Origin: Treponema_I sp045631425
GTDB taxonomy: Bacteria; Spirochaetota; Spirochaetia; Treponematales; Treponemataceae
Assembly (NCBI GenBank): GCA_045631425.1
Contig: JAZQUR010000058.1
Location: 1-18,955, forward strand
Reading direction: 5' to 3'
DNA: 18,955 bases
Position numbers and translations under genes: made by a program. The notes beneath the pieces are model-generated. The model was not told where the DNA came from, made no database searches, and saw only the letters and a program-made list of their open reading frames with translations. Below, one piece after another: positions 8,809 through 16,563 of this stretch. Each line of letters starts with the position of its first letter. The stretch's first letter is position 1.

Positions 8809-10620
8809 TTATGCTTTGTCAGCTTCCAAAATCATTTCAGAATGCCATTGTAACAATTCTTTTTCCATTTCTGGATTATTGCCTTTTACGTCGCACATAA
8901 CTCTAAATACAGGTTCTGTTCCACTTCCTCTCATCCAGATAAAAGCGAGATTTTCCTTTTTATTATTTTTCAAAAGGATTTTTAGACCGCCTTTTCCAGA
9001 AATTGAGTAGTCGTCAATATTTCGAGTTTCTTTTGTACCATTATTACAAAGTGCTTCGTATTCTGAAATGCCGTATTTTTCTTCCAAATAAGCCTTTTTG
9101 TTAGCCCATTGATTTTCAAATACAGTTTGATATTTTGATTTTAGCACAGCGTGGTCAGTTGTTGTGATTTTTAGCAAAGCACGAGATTCTGAAACACCAG
9201 TTGTTGTATAAACTGGCAAAGTTTCAATTACATCAATCAAAGAGAAGTCTTCTTTGTATTTATCTTCTTGATTTGAAAGTGAGCACCACAAGTGAAATAG
9301 ACCTTTTTTTACAGAACCGTCAGGGTTTTTGCTATCTTTAATTGCTAGTAGTTTGATTAAAGCAAAAATACTGTTTAGAGGATCTCTAACTGCTGCAGGA
9401 TGGGTGATATTTCCACCGTTTGAGCCTTCACCCAAGATTCTAACTTCGTAACCTTCTGCTCTTAGCTCTCGAGCGCGGTTTACAACGTTTGCTTCACCAA
9501 CTTCTGCACGAGCAACCAATGTTCCAAATGCACCAGCAATTTCTTCGATACGCATTGATGTTGGGTCATTTACAGAAATTGCAGTTTTTGCGCCTTCTCC
9601 TGTTTTTCCAGAATATGCTAGGAAAGCCAATTCACTTAAAACTGATAATGCAAAAACTTCTTGAGCTTTTAGAACTTCTGCTTTATTTTCCTTTTCATTC
9701 CAGAAAACGATATTTCCGCGGTCGCCGTCACAATCTGGCATATATCCTAAAATCGCGTCTTTTTTGCCTTCTTTTTGAAGACGAGCCATTTCATCAGCAC
9801 AGTAAACGAGATTTTCTGGTTCTGGGATAATTGCGTGTACAATTTTTCCAGGTTCGTTATTTATTGCGTAAAATCCAAGTCCATTTTTGTTGAAATATGA
9901 ATTATCAATACTTAATGTTCTTGCACTTCCGTTCATATCACAAACAATAGAAAGTGGAGTAGCGTTTGTTGTTTCTTTTATGCTTCCAAAAATCAATTCT
10001 GAGTCAGCATCTCCACAAATTACTTTTGTAGAAAAATCTTCGTAGAATAAAATTGCTTCTTTTTTGTATTTTGGAATATTGTCGTAAACTTCTTTTACTT
10101 CATTTTCATCACATTTTGAAAGTTCTTCTGCTTTTTTGATAGGATCTTCAACATCACATAGTGATAAGAAATCTTTTGCCAAAACAGAAGCTTCTGAACC
10201 CGGAATTACGCCACCATCATTTTTTCCAAATTTTACACCGTTGTGTCCGATTGGATTGTGACTTGCAGAAATGTAGATAAAACCGTCAACTGTGTGTGAA
10301 AATGCCATAATTTCTGGAGCTGCAGTTATTCCAAGATACATTGGCTTTATTCCGTTTGCCAATAAAACTCTAATCATAGAATCAGCGATAGCCGGACCAG
10401 TTGGACGTGCATCAATTCCAATAGCAATTTTGGGATTTGGATTTATCTTTTTAATAAAATCAACGTAAGCTTGAGCCATGAATGCAGAAATTGCTTTGTG
10501 TTCTACAGAAATTTCTTTTGTACCATCTTCTTCTTCGCCAGATTTTGCAAAGATACCACGCCAGCCTGAAGCGGATAAAATCATTTTTGATAAGGCTTGA
10601 TTAAAGTTTGTTGTATTCAT
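8809..10620 (-). CDS. Phosphoglucomutase/phosphomannomutase family protein
   Basis: This is a member of the alpha-D-phosphohexomutase superfamily, cytosolic enzymes that interconvert hexose 1- and 6-phosphates through a phosphoserine. All four signatures are present in the 603 residues: SASHNP with the catalytic serine at about Ser120, the magnesium loop DCDGDR (296-301), the sugar-binding region GEGSNGGN, and the phosphate-binding RGSGTEPVFR (about 564-573). The protein is longer than typical bacterial enzymes of 450-550 residues, with extra sequence around residues 145-225 and before the C-terminal domain. Glucose versus mannose specificity cannot be decided. No Shine-Dalgarno precedes the ATG. 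TGTTATTGT just upstream could be an extended -10, which would put the start on the ATG. The tmRNA terminator isolates it from upstream transcription. Confidence 0.93.
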   Translation of the reverse strand: MNTTNFNQALSKMILSASGWRGIFAKSGEEEDGTKEISVEHKAISAFMAQAYVDFIKKINPNPKIAIGIDARPTGPAIADSMIRVLLANGIKPMYLGITAAPEIMAFSHTVDGFIYISASHNPIGHNGVKFGKNDGGVIPGSEASVLAKDFLSLCDVEDPIKKAEELSKCDENEVKEVYDNIPKYKKEAILFYEDFSTKVICGDADSELIFGSIKETTNATPLSIVCDMNGSARTLSIDNSYFNKNGLGFYAINNEPGKIVHAIIPEPENLVYCADEMARLQKEGKKDAILGYMPDCDGDRGNIVFWNEKENKAEVLKAQEVFALSVLSELAFLAYSGKTGEGAKTAISVNDPTSMRIEEIAGAFGTLVARAEVGEANVVNRARELRAEGYEVRILGEGSNGGNITHPAAVRDPLNSIFALIKLLAIKDSKNPDGSVKKGLFHLWCSLSNQEDKYKEDFSLIDVIETLPVYTTTGVSESRALLKITTTDHAVLKSKYQTVFENQWANKKAYLEEKYGISEYEALCNNGTKETRNIDDYSISGKGGLKILLKNNKKENLAFIWMRGSGTEPVFRVMCDVKGNNPEMEKELLQWHSEMILEADKA

Positions 10621-10676
10621 GTACTAACAATAACATGTAACTAAAAAAAAGAAAAGTGTTTATATGCGGATTTGTG

Positions 10677-10713
10677 AAAAAAAGGTTATTCACTTTTACA
10701 TGAATAACCTTTT
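10677..10713 (-). terminator. Intrinsic terminator of tmRNA
   Basis: On the minus strand a 13-base stem (AAAAGGTTATTCA, 10692-10680 and 10713-10701) with an 8-base loop runs into a run of seven T (10683-10677). It begins at the last base of the tmRNA, as expected for the ssrA gene. Confidence 0.9.
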
Positions 10714-11060
10714 GGAAGTGGCGGGAATTGAACCCGCGTCCGAATGTGCGGACCAGGAATGTCTACAGGTTTATTGGTGCGAGGTAGTTGTCGGGAAACG
10801 GTAGCAGCACCACAAGCGTCGTCTCCGTATTTCAGTAAAAGTCCCTAAAGCGTACTGAACACCGCTTTAAGCAAGCCCTGATTGCGTCGGGTAATTAAGC
10901 CGTTCAGAGCGGCACAGCTTAAAACCCGGGTTATGCAGCTAGTGCGTAACCGTAAGAATTGTCGTTTTCGGCAATTATTTTTTTTGTCTGTTCAGAGGAC
11001 AGGCAACCTCACCTGCAACTCAAGACCACGAATCACACCCGTCGAAACCGGTGCACTCCC
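10713..11060 (-). ncRNA. ssrA: Transfer-messenger RNA (tmRNA)
   Basis: tmRNA with SmpB rescues ribosomes stalled on broken mRNAs and adds a degradation tag. The acceptor stem pairs GGGAGTG (11060-11054) with CACTTCC (10720-10714), including one G-U pair, followed by discriminator A at 10713. The T arm GCGGG-TTCAATT-CCCGC is perfect. The 5' part has the diagnostic GTGCACCGGTTTCGACGGG. The tag frame at 10972-10931 starts at resume codon GCC and reads AENDNSYGYALAA then TAA, ending with the protease-recognised ALAA. Length is 348 nt, typical for a one-piece tmRNA. CCA is not encoded and must be added. A promoter and a terminator flank it. Confidence 0.97.
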
Positions 11061-11077
11061 TTAAGTTGTTGAATTTT

Positions 11078-11106
11078 AATATAGCAATGTTTTGTCTTAA
11101 AATCAA
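11078..11106 (-). promoter_or_regulatory. Promoter of tmRNA
   Basis: TTGATT (11106-11101) and TATATT (11083-11078) are separated by 17 bases on the minus strand. Transcription from about 11071 would leave an 11-base leader removed by RNase P, the usual maturation route of pre-tmRNA. It lies between the ParB-like stop and the tmRNA 5' end. Confidence 0.65.
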
Positions 11107-11118
11107 TAAAAATCTATA

Positions 11119-11721
11119 CTAATTTTTTGATTTTTTTAGGATAAGAATTCTTATTGAGTAAAGTAAACCAACAGCCATAACTGCTACATTTATCACATCA
11201 ATAAATGCTCGTACAATTCCACTGATAACAGATGTTTTGTACAAAATCGAAAAAACTATTACAGAAATAATTCCCATAGGAAGAAGTAGGGCATATTTGT
11301 ATGATTTTCGTATTTTTTCAGTTTTTTGTTGTTCTGATTTTTCGTCACAACATGTGAAAAAGTTTTTTATCGCACCTAAAACACGAGTAAACAAAGGAGG
11401 ATTTTTCAACTTTTCTAAAGTTTTGTATCCCTCCATAAGTTCTTCATCTGTAAAAGGTAATCTTTGATTATTTTCTTCTAATTCCATTTCAAGTTGCCCG
11501 ATTTTGTCCTCTGCATCTACAACATTAGCGTTGATTGTTGTCCAACCTAATTGTTTAGCAGATTCTAGGCGGCGTTGACCTGCAACTAGCTCATTTTTTG
11601 TGTTTATGGTGATAGGAGAAAGAAGACCGTATCTTCTAAGACTATCCTTTAGAGCCTCGATATCTCCTAAATCCTTTCTTACACGCTTTTTTATCTTGAT
11701 TTCATCAATGTTAATAAGCAT
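11119..11721 (-). CDS. Membrane-anchored ParB N-domain protein
   Basis: The 200-residue protein starts with a ParB/Srx-type nucleotide-binding domain: the N-terminal IDEIKIKKRVRKDLGDIEALKDSL-like segment, LLSPITIN, and the GxRRxxxA box GQRRLESA (48-55). ELEENNQRLPFTDEELMEGY (about 80-99) matches the third ParB box. The helix-turn-helix and dimerisation parts of chromosomal ParB are absent. Instead there is a short basic segment with CC at 124-125 and two predicted membrane helices (about 144-163 and 174-194). It therefore probably sits under the inner membrane with the ParB fold in the cytosol. The start at 11721 has GGAGG five bases upstream. A TTG four codons earlier lacks support. It begins 26 bases after the PBP stop, so cotranscription is likely. 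Function unknown. Confidence 0.85.
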   Translation of the reverse strand: MLINIDEIKIKKRVRKDLGDIEALKDSLRRYGLLSPITINTKNELVAGQRRLESAKQLGWTTINANVVDAEDKIGQLEMELEENNQRLPFTDEELMEGYKTLEKLKNPPLFTRVLGAIKNFFTCCDEKSEQQKTEKIRKSYKYALLLPMGIISVIVFSILYKTSVISGIVRAFIDVINVAVMAVGLLYSIRILILKKSKN

Positions 11722-11747
11722 AAACACCTCCAATAATATTTATATGC

Positions 11748-14324
11748 TTAGTCAAGCAAATAATTGGTGGTTGGTAATTCTGGCTCGTCATTTAGTTCGA
11801 ACATATTCTCATGATTAGAACCTGATGACTGTGTATTTCCCGCTGAATTACTATCGAAATCGTAATTATCCAAGAATGATAAATCTAATTTAATTGTATT
11901 TAAATCAGGTGTTTCCAATGTATTTCCTGATTGTAACATTTCTTGACGTAATCTGTCTGTTCCCAAAAGTTTGTCATTTTCTCTTGTGCTATGTAAGCTA
12001 CACATTGTTGTAGGTTCTGTTCCCTCCAAGAAAACGTGAGTAACTTTGTGGTTTCCACAAGAATTTGTTGGTAAAAGACCTGATACAGAACAAACTGTAG
12101 CTTCTACAAGTCCTGTTTGAGGTTTTACGAATTCTTTGTAAGGTAATCCTTTGTGGATTTCGTTCATATATTCACCCCAAGCAACACCAGCCAATGTAGC
12201 ACCTGTTAATTCTGTTCCCAAGGATGTACCTTTTTGGTCGAATCCAAACCAGAATGCTGCTGTGTAATATGGAGAATATGCCACTGTCCATGCGTCAGAC
12301 CAGTTTTGAGTTGTACCAGTTTTTCCAGCCATCGGCATAGAAAATGTTTTTCCATCAGCATCTTTATATCTGAAATAACTTCCCCATCTTGAACCACGAG
12401 CCAATGTACCAGTTTTAACAGTATTTGTTAAAATATTTGTCATTACATAAGCATTTTGCGGAGTGATAACTTGAATGTTTTCACCTTTTTCTTGTTGTTC
12501 AAGTCTTAAATCCTTTTCTGGAGTTAAGAATACGTCACCATTTCTGTCGGCAACTGAACGAATTGCAATTGGAGTAACTTCTTTACCTTGGTTTGCAAAA
12601 ATTGCAAATGCACGAGCCATTTGAATTGGCTGAACTGTACAAACCCCTAATCCTAAAGGATAAACCGGAATAATACTTCTTGATTCTCTTTCGTTTTCAG
12701 GAATTCCAAGTAGGGCAGTAACTCTTTCGATTGCGGCATCAAAACCAACACCAGATAAAACTCTGATAGATGGAATGTTCATTGAGGTTGAAAGAGCATA
12801 CCATAATTGAACTGGACCTTCCCATGTTCCCTTATAGTTTTGAATAATATACTGACTTCCATCATTGTTATAGAAAACAGTTGGAGTGTCATATAAAATT
12901 GTAGCTGCTGTGAAATTACCTGAATCAATAGCTGCTGAGTAATACAAAGGCTTAAATGTAGAACCTGGCTGCAAAGTTGCCTGAGTTGCTCTAATAAACT
13001 GATTTTCTTCATCGAAGGAGCTACCACCAACCAAAGAGGTGATGTAACCTGTACTATTTTCAAGAGAAATCATAGTACCTTCGATTTGTTTTTTTACAGA
13101 TGATTCTTTTTGTGTTGTGTTTACTTTATTAACAACACTGATTTTTAGATCTTCCATTCCGTTTAACAAAGCAAAAACGTCCAAAATTGGATTAATTTGC
13201 TTGTTATATGTTGAATTAACAGAATTTTCACGTCGTTTATCAGATGTTTTCATCTCTGGAATGTTAAACATCAAAGACATTAATTCTGTCATTGGAATAT
13301 AAGTGTTTACAGCATCAAGTTTTCTTACATTTGATGATGATTGATATGATTCATTTGCAGAAGCAATATATTTTTCCATTACTGTGTCTGCAACTTTTTG
13401 GTGATTTAAGTTTAATGTTGTATTAACTGTAAATCCATCTGTATAAAGATTTAGAGTTCCATACATTTGGTTTGAAAGCTCACGAAGAACGTATTCACTA
13501 AACCAAGGAGCAGCGTCTTCTCTCATTTGATAAGCAGAAGAGCCTGTACGAGTATAATCAAAATTTAGCCAAAAATCTTCAAAAGAAGCATCGGCTTCAG
13601 CCTTTGATAAAAATCCGTCTGTTACCATTTGATTTAGAACAGTTTGTTGTCTTTCACGAGCTCTGTTTGGATAATTAAATGGATTATAGTATACAGGGTT
13701 TGAAAGCTGAATAACCAAAATTGCAGCTTCTGCTGGGGAAATATCTGTAGCACCGTGTCCAAAATAGAACTTAGATGCAGCGTTTACACCGTATGTTCCA
13801 CCACCTAAATATACTTTGTTCATATATAATTCGAGAATTTCGTCTTTTGAATAACGGCGTTCCATTTGAATAGCCCACCACAATTCAACAAGCTTTCTCT
13901 TAATACTATAGTCAGTTCTATCGCAATATAAAGTACCAGCAATTTGTTGTGTTAAAGTACTTCCTCCACCAAGAGTTTGATTAGTCAACTTTCCAACAAC
14001 AGCACGCATAATTGATTTTAAACTAAATCCCTTGTGTTTATAGAAAATTCTATCTTCACGAGTGATAAGAGCATCAATCATATGTTGAGGCAATTCATCG
14101 ATACCAATCATTTCCCGCTTTTCGTCAGCGGCAAATTCTGTTATTAACTCACCATTTATATCTAAAAGTTTTGTTGGAAGAGAAGGAGTAAACTCAGTAA
14201 AATATTCAGTGTTTTTTGTATTGAATGTAAGTGCTACTAATAAACCTAAACCTATACCAAAGAGTAGCGCAAAAAAAGTGGTTCCAAAAATAAAGAATAT
14301 AGTTCGTTTTTTCATTAATTTCAT
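11748..14324 (-). CDS. Class A penicillin-binding protein (transglycosylase/transpeptidase)
   Basis: This bifunctional enzyme polymerises and cross-links peptidoglycan in the periplasm. The 858 residues hold an N-terminal membrane anchor (about 8-33), a GT51 glycosyltransferase domain with catalytic Glu in REDRIFYKHKG (about Glu90), GGGSTLTQQ (119-127) and ELWWAIQMERRYSKDEILELYMN, then a penicillin-binding transpeptidase domain with SxxK at Ser455-Lys458, SMN at 514-516 and KTG at 668-670. A hydrophilic C-terminal extension rich in Ser/Asn/Asp follows residue 785. It is PBP1a/1b-like, and I cannot say which subclass. There is no Shine-Dalgarno. The best promoter overlaps the preceding MCP terminator and would start the message at about the ATG. 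The in-frame ATG at codon 4 is an alternative start. The ParB-like gene follows. Confidence 0.97.
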   Translation of the reverse strand: MKLMKKRTIFFIFGTTFFALLFGIGLGLLVALTFNTKNTEYFTEFTPSLPTKLLDINGELITEFAADEKREMIGIDELPQHMIDALITREDRIFYKHKGFSLKSIMRAVVGKLTNQTLGGGSTLTQQIAGTLYCDRTDYSIKRKLVELWWAIQMERRYSKDEILELYMNKVYLGGGTYGVNAASKFYFGHGATDISPAEAAILVIQLSNPVYYNPFNYPNRARERQQTVLNQMVTDGFLSKAEADASFEDFWLNFDYTRTGSSAYQMREDAAPWFSEYVLRELSNQMYGTLNLYTDGFTVNTTLNLNHQKVADTVMEKYIASANESYQSSSNVRKLDAVNTYIPMTELMSLMFNIPEMKTSDKRRENSVNSTYNKQINPILDVFALLNGMEDLKISVVNKVNTTQKESSVKKQIEGTMISLENSTGYITSLVGGSSFDEENQFIRATQATLQPGSTFKPLYYSAAIDSGNFTAATILYDTPTVFYNNDGSQYIIQNYKGTWEGPVQLWYALSTSMNIPSIRVLSGVGFDAAIERVTALLGIPENERESRSIIPVYPLGLGVCTVQPIQMARAFAIFANQGKEVTPIAIRSVADRNGDVFLTPEKDLRLEQQEKGENIQVITPQNAYVMTNILTNTVKTGTLARGSRWGSYFRYKDADGKTFSMPMAGKTGTTQNWSDAWTVAYSPYYTAAFWFGFDQKGTSLGTELTGATLAGVAWGEYMNEIHKGLPYKEFVKPQTGLVEATVCSVSGLLPTNSCGNHKVTHVFLEGTEPTTMCSLHSTRENDKLLGTDRLRQEMLQSGNTLETPDLNTIKLDLSFLDNYDFDSNSAGNTQSSGSNHENMFELNDEPELPTTNYLLD

Positions 14325-14332
14325 ATTAATTC

Positions 14333-14361
14333 AATTTAAAAAAAAGCTGATAGACTGTCAA
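14333..14361 (-). promoter_or_regulatory. Candidate PBP promoter embedded in the MCP terminator
   Basis: A consensus -35 TTGACA (14361-14356) lies in the loop of the MCP terminator. The second stem arm and the T run make up a 17-base spacer to TAAATT (14338-14333). The start would be near 14326, two bases before the PBP ATG. Confidence 0.5.
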
Positions 14362-14373
14362 GTGTCTATCAGC
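14338..14373 (-). terminator. Intrinsic terminator of the chemotaxis receptor gene
   Basis: A perfect 10-base stem (GTCTATCAGC with its complement, 14346-14355 and 14364-14373) with an 8-base loop is followed on the minus strand by eight T (14345-14338). It lies 15 bases after the MCP stop and ends 13 bases before the PBP start codon. Confidence 0.92.
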
Positions 14374-14388
14374 CTTTTCTAAGCTTTT

Positions 14389-16182
14389 TTATGCTTTATA
14401 TTCTATTGCTCTGACTTCCTCAGCGTCCTCATTTCTAAGTTTGAAAAACTTTATTGAACGAAGAAGTTCCTCTGAGTTTTCAGTTAACTTAGTTGCCATA
14501 GAAGCAAGTTCTTCTGAAGCAGATGCGTTTTGCTGAACAACAGAATCAAGCTGTTGAATTGCATTTGTAATTTGTCTTGCACCAATATCTTGTTCTCTAG
14601 ATGCTGCAGAAATTTCATCAACAAGTTGTGCTGTTTGTACAATAGAAGCAACTGTACGTTGCATTAATGTTTCGGCTGATTCTGCTGTTTTTACAGTAGT
14701 TGAAGAAAGAGTTGTAATTTCTTTTGCAGCTTCTTTACTTCGTTCAGCAAGTTTTCTAACTTCACCAGCAACGACAGCGAACCCTTTTCCAGCCTCGCCA
14801 GCACGAGCTGCTTCGATTGCAGCATTTAATGCAAGTAGGTCTGTTTGCCCAGCGATATCCTCAATGATAAGAATTTTCTTAGCAATTTCTTGGATAGCAT
14901 CCAAAGATTCATGAACTGCTGTTCCTGCTTTTGTACCGTCTTCTTGTGTACGTGTAGCAATACTTCCTGTTTTTGAAGCATTATCAGCGTTTTGTTGAAT
15001 ATTTGAAGCCATTTGTTCCATTGTTGCAGAAACTTCTTCTGTAGATGCTGCTTGTTCAGAAGCACCAGATGAAACTGCTTGACTTGTACTAGCGATTTGG
15101 TCAGAACCGTTTAATACTTGAACAGATGCATCTTCAATTATTGAAATAATGGAAGTTAATTTACCAACTAGATCTTCAATATTTCTTGTAATATCACCTA
15201 ATTCATCTTTTCTATTACGAGCATTTTTTAATGTTTTTTCTATTTGTTCATCTCTATAAAGCTGTCCAGAAGAAAGCTTATTAATAATAACTGAAATGCC
15301 TTCAATTGGTTTTGTAAGTGATATAGCATAGAAGAAATTGGATGTTGCAAATCCACAACTTATTATTAGTGATAGAACTGCTAATGTAACACCCATACGA
15401 GTGATATTTGCAAGTGCTAATTTATATGGAATTTCAAGAATAACAACCCAGCCTGTTTTTTCCATAATATCATATCCAACTATTACACGTTCTCCGTTTG
15501 AATAATATGAAGAACCTTCAGTTAGTACATTGGAAAATCTAGCATTAGGATTTGCTACCTTGCTTCTATCAATGTCTGCAATGTAATATCCTTCTTGATC
15601 GATAATTGATGGATAATGCCCCATGATTTGTATAGTTTCTAGTTCATCACATAAAGAATAACCGTCTACAGTTGCAATTAAGATACCAACTTGTTGACCA
15701 GCAAAATTGTAAACTGGTAATCCAAAGAAAAATGATGAAGTTCCTTTGTATTCGTCCAAAATTGGAGATGAAACATAATCTTTTCCAGTAACAGGAACCT
15801 TATAATAATCTTTTTGCTTTTGTATAGAAAATTTGTTTCCATCTACACCAATAGCATTTCCGTCCATATCAGAATAGAATAAATTTATAATAGAATCATC
15901 TGTTCTTATAACGAATGCTAGTAAATCCACAATATCTTTATCCACAAAATTTGTTGCTTTTAACAACTCTGTAATTGTTCGTAGATGTGAAAAACGATTG
16001 TCCAATTTTGCGTTAATTACTTCGCTAACAAGAACTGCATCTCTTGCAAATGATTCGTTAAACTCTTTTTCCATGGCAATGCGTGAAACTCGAGTTGCTA
16101 CAACTGTAAGAACAGCACATACAAGAAATGTTCCAATTGATAATAATGCAACTAATCTTGCTTTAATTCCTTTAATTTTCAT
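14389..16182 (-). CDS. Methyl-accepting chemotaxis protein with dCACHE sensor
   Basis: This inner-membrane chemoreceptor should feed CheA/CheW and control periplasmic flagella. The 597 residues show TM1 (about 9-29), a periplasmic domain of about 230 residues with dCACHE features (YYKVPVTGKDYVSSP, then GTSSFFFGLPVYNFAGQQVGIL), TM2 (about 263-288), a HAMP region (about 290-345), and a cytoplasmic helical hairpin. Its tip, EDIAGQTDLLALNAAIEAARAGEAGKGFAVVAGEVRKLAERS, is the invariant signalling site (about 441-482, only key parts quoted: TDLLALNAAIEAARAGE). No C-terminal NWETF-like pentapeptide for CheR/CheB tethering is present. The start is clear, with AGAGGA four to five bases before the ATG. 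The ligand is unknown. dCACHE domains often bind amino acids or other small metabolites. Confidence 0.96.
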   Translation of the reverse strand: MKIKGIKARLVALLSIGTFLVCAVLTVVATRVSRIAMEKEFNESFARDAVLVSEVINAKLDNRFSHLRTITELLKATNFVDKDIVDLLAFVIRTDDSIINLFYSDMDGNAIGVDGNKFSIQKQKDYYKVPVTGKDYVSSPILDEYKGTSSFFFGLPVYNFAGQQVGILIATVDGYSLCDELETIQIMGHYPSIIDQEGYYIADIDRSKVANPNARFSNVLTEGSSYYSNGERVIVGYDIMEKTGWVVILEIPYKLALANITRMGVTLAVLSLIISCGFATSNFFYAISLTKPIEGISVIINKLSSGQLYRDEQIEKTLKNARNRKDELGDITRNIEDLVGKLTSIISIIEDASVQVLNGSDQIASTSQAVSSGASEQAASTEEVSATMEQMASNIQQNADNASKTGSIATRTQEDGTKAGTAVHESLDAIQEIAKKILIIEDIAGQTDLLALNAAIEAARAGEAGKGFAVVAGEVRKLAERSKEAAKEITTLSSTTVKTAESAETLMQRTVASIVQTAQLVDEISAASREQDIGARQITNAIQQLDSVVQQNASASEELASMATKLTENSEELLRSIKFFKLRNEDAEEVRAIEYKA

Positions 16183-16215
16183 ATGTCCTCTAAATTATTA
16201 TTTTAAGCTTTTTTT

Positions 16216-16244
16216 ATTATAGACCCTAATTTGAGATTTTTAAA
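16216..16244 (-). promoter_or_regulatory. Candidate MCP promoter
   Basis: TATAAT (16221-16216) is preceded by TTTAAA (16244-16239) with 17 bases between, giving a start near 16209 and a leader of about 27 bases. The same stretch also fits a motility sigma-28 pattern loosely: TAAA, about 14 bases, then GTCTATAA against the GCCGATAA consensus. Which sigma factor is used cannot be settled by reading. Confidence 0.5.
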
Positions 16245-16417
16245 TGTTTTTTTTTCAAATTCGTAAAATATTGATAAAAATTGGATAGTTGTCTTTTTTA
16301 GAAAATTTTACATTGGCTTTACAAGAATTTTACATCAAGAAAAACAAAAATGAAGAAGTTTGAAGAAATTTTTCATAAAAGTGCTTGTAGTATTATTGAA
16401 GTAAATTAAGTGAGGAT
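16245..16417. other. AT-rich intergenic stretch with no recognised gene
   Basis: This stretch lies between the MCP promoter and the small-RNA terminator. It has poly-T and poly-A runs and two copies of TTTTACAT about 23 bases apart, but no stem-loop or supported coding frame. A 19-codon rightward ATG frame at 16350-16409 has no ribosome site. Confidence 0.6.
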
Positions 16418-16447
16418 AAAAAAAAGGCCAGCTAATAAAAGCCGGCC
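16418..16447 (-). terminator. Intrinsic terminator of the predicted small RNA
   Basis: On the minus strand GGCCGGC (16447-16441) pairs with GCTGGCC (16432-16426), seven pairs including one G-U, around an 8-base loop, followed by eight T (16425-16418). It is the most GC-rich and strongest terminator in the window, placed in otherwise AT-rich DNA. Confidence 0.93.
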
Positions 16448-16497
16448 CGCCATTTGGCAATCTGACATACAATGGGTGGGAGGGGAATTTGTATGTC
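16418..16497 (-). ncRNA. Predicted small RNA with C-rich hairpin loop
   Basis: The predicted transcript, about 80 nt, begins at about 16494-16497 after a strong promoter. Its 5' part is a perfect inverted repeat. The full DNA arms are 13 bases, ATCTGACATACAA at 16460-16472 and its complement at 16489-16501, and about nine pairs remain in the RNA. The 16-base loop is AUUCCCCUCCCACCCA. A short linker with a small GCC/GGC hairpin leads to an intrinsic terminator. It has no start codon with a reading frame of note. The CCUCC and CCACC stretches complement Shine-Dalgarno sequences, a trait of trans-acting C-rich-loop sRNAs in other bacteria. It does not look like 6S RNA, SRP RNA or RNase P RNA. 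Alternatively it is the processed 3' end of the upstream PEGA-like gene message. No family was recognised. Confidence 0.6.
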
Positions 16498-16501
16498 AGA
16501 T

Positions 16502-16529
16502 ATTATATATATCGGTTTCAGATTGTAAA
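16502..16529 (-). promoter_or_regulatory. Promoter of the predicted small RNA
   Basis: TTTACA (16529-16524, 5/6) and a perfect TATAAT (16507-16502) are separated by 16 bases. It begins 35 bases after the PEGA-like stop codon and reads straight into the C-rich-loop hairpin. No coding gene lies between it and the terminator. Confidence 0.7.
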
Positions 16530-16563
16530 TCTTTACAAAAAAATAAAACAAAATGAAAAAAAA

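Noticed and set aside
10882..11064. Rightward 60-residue frame over the tmRNA
   Set aside because: It is antisense to a well-supported structured RNA and has no protein-like features.
16350..16409. Short rightward frame of 19 codons (MKKFEEIFHKSACSIIEVN)
   Set aside because: There is no Shine-Dalgarno or convincing promoter, and the length is within chance for AT-rich DNA.
16473..16485. GGGTGGGAGGGG on the plus strand as a possible G-quadruplex
   Set aside because: Only three G runs are present, so a standard four-run quadruplex cannot form. The C-rich RNA loop on the other strand is the simpler reading.
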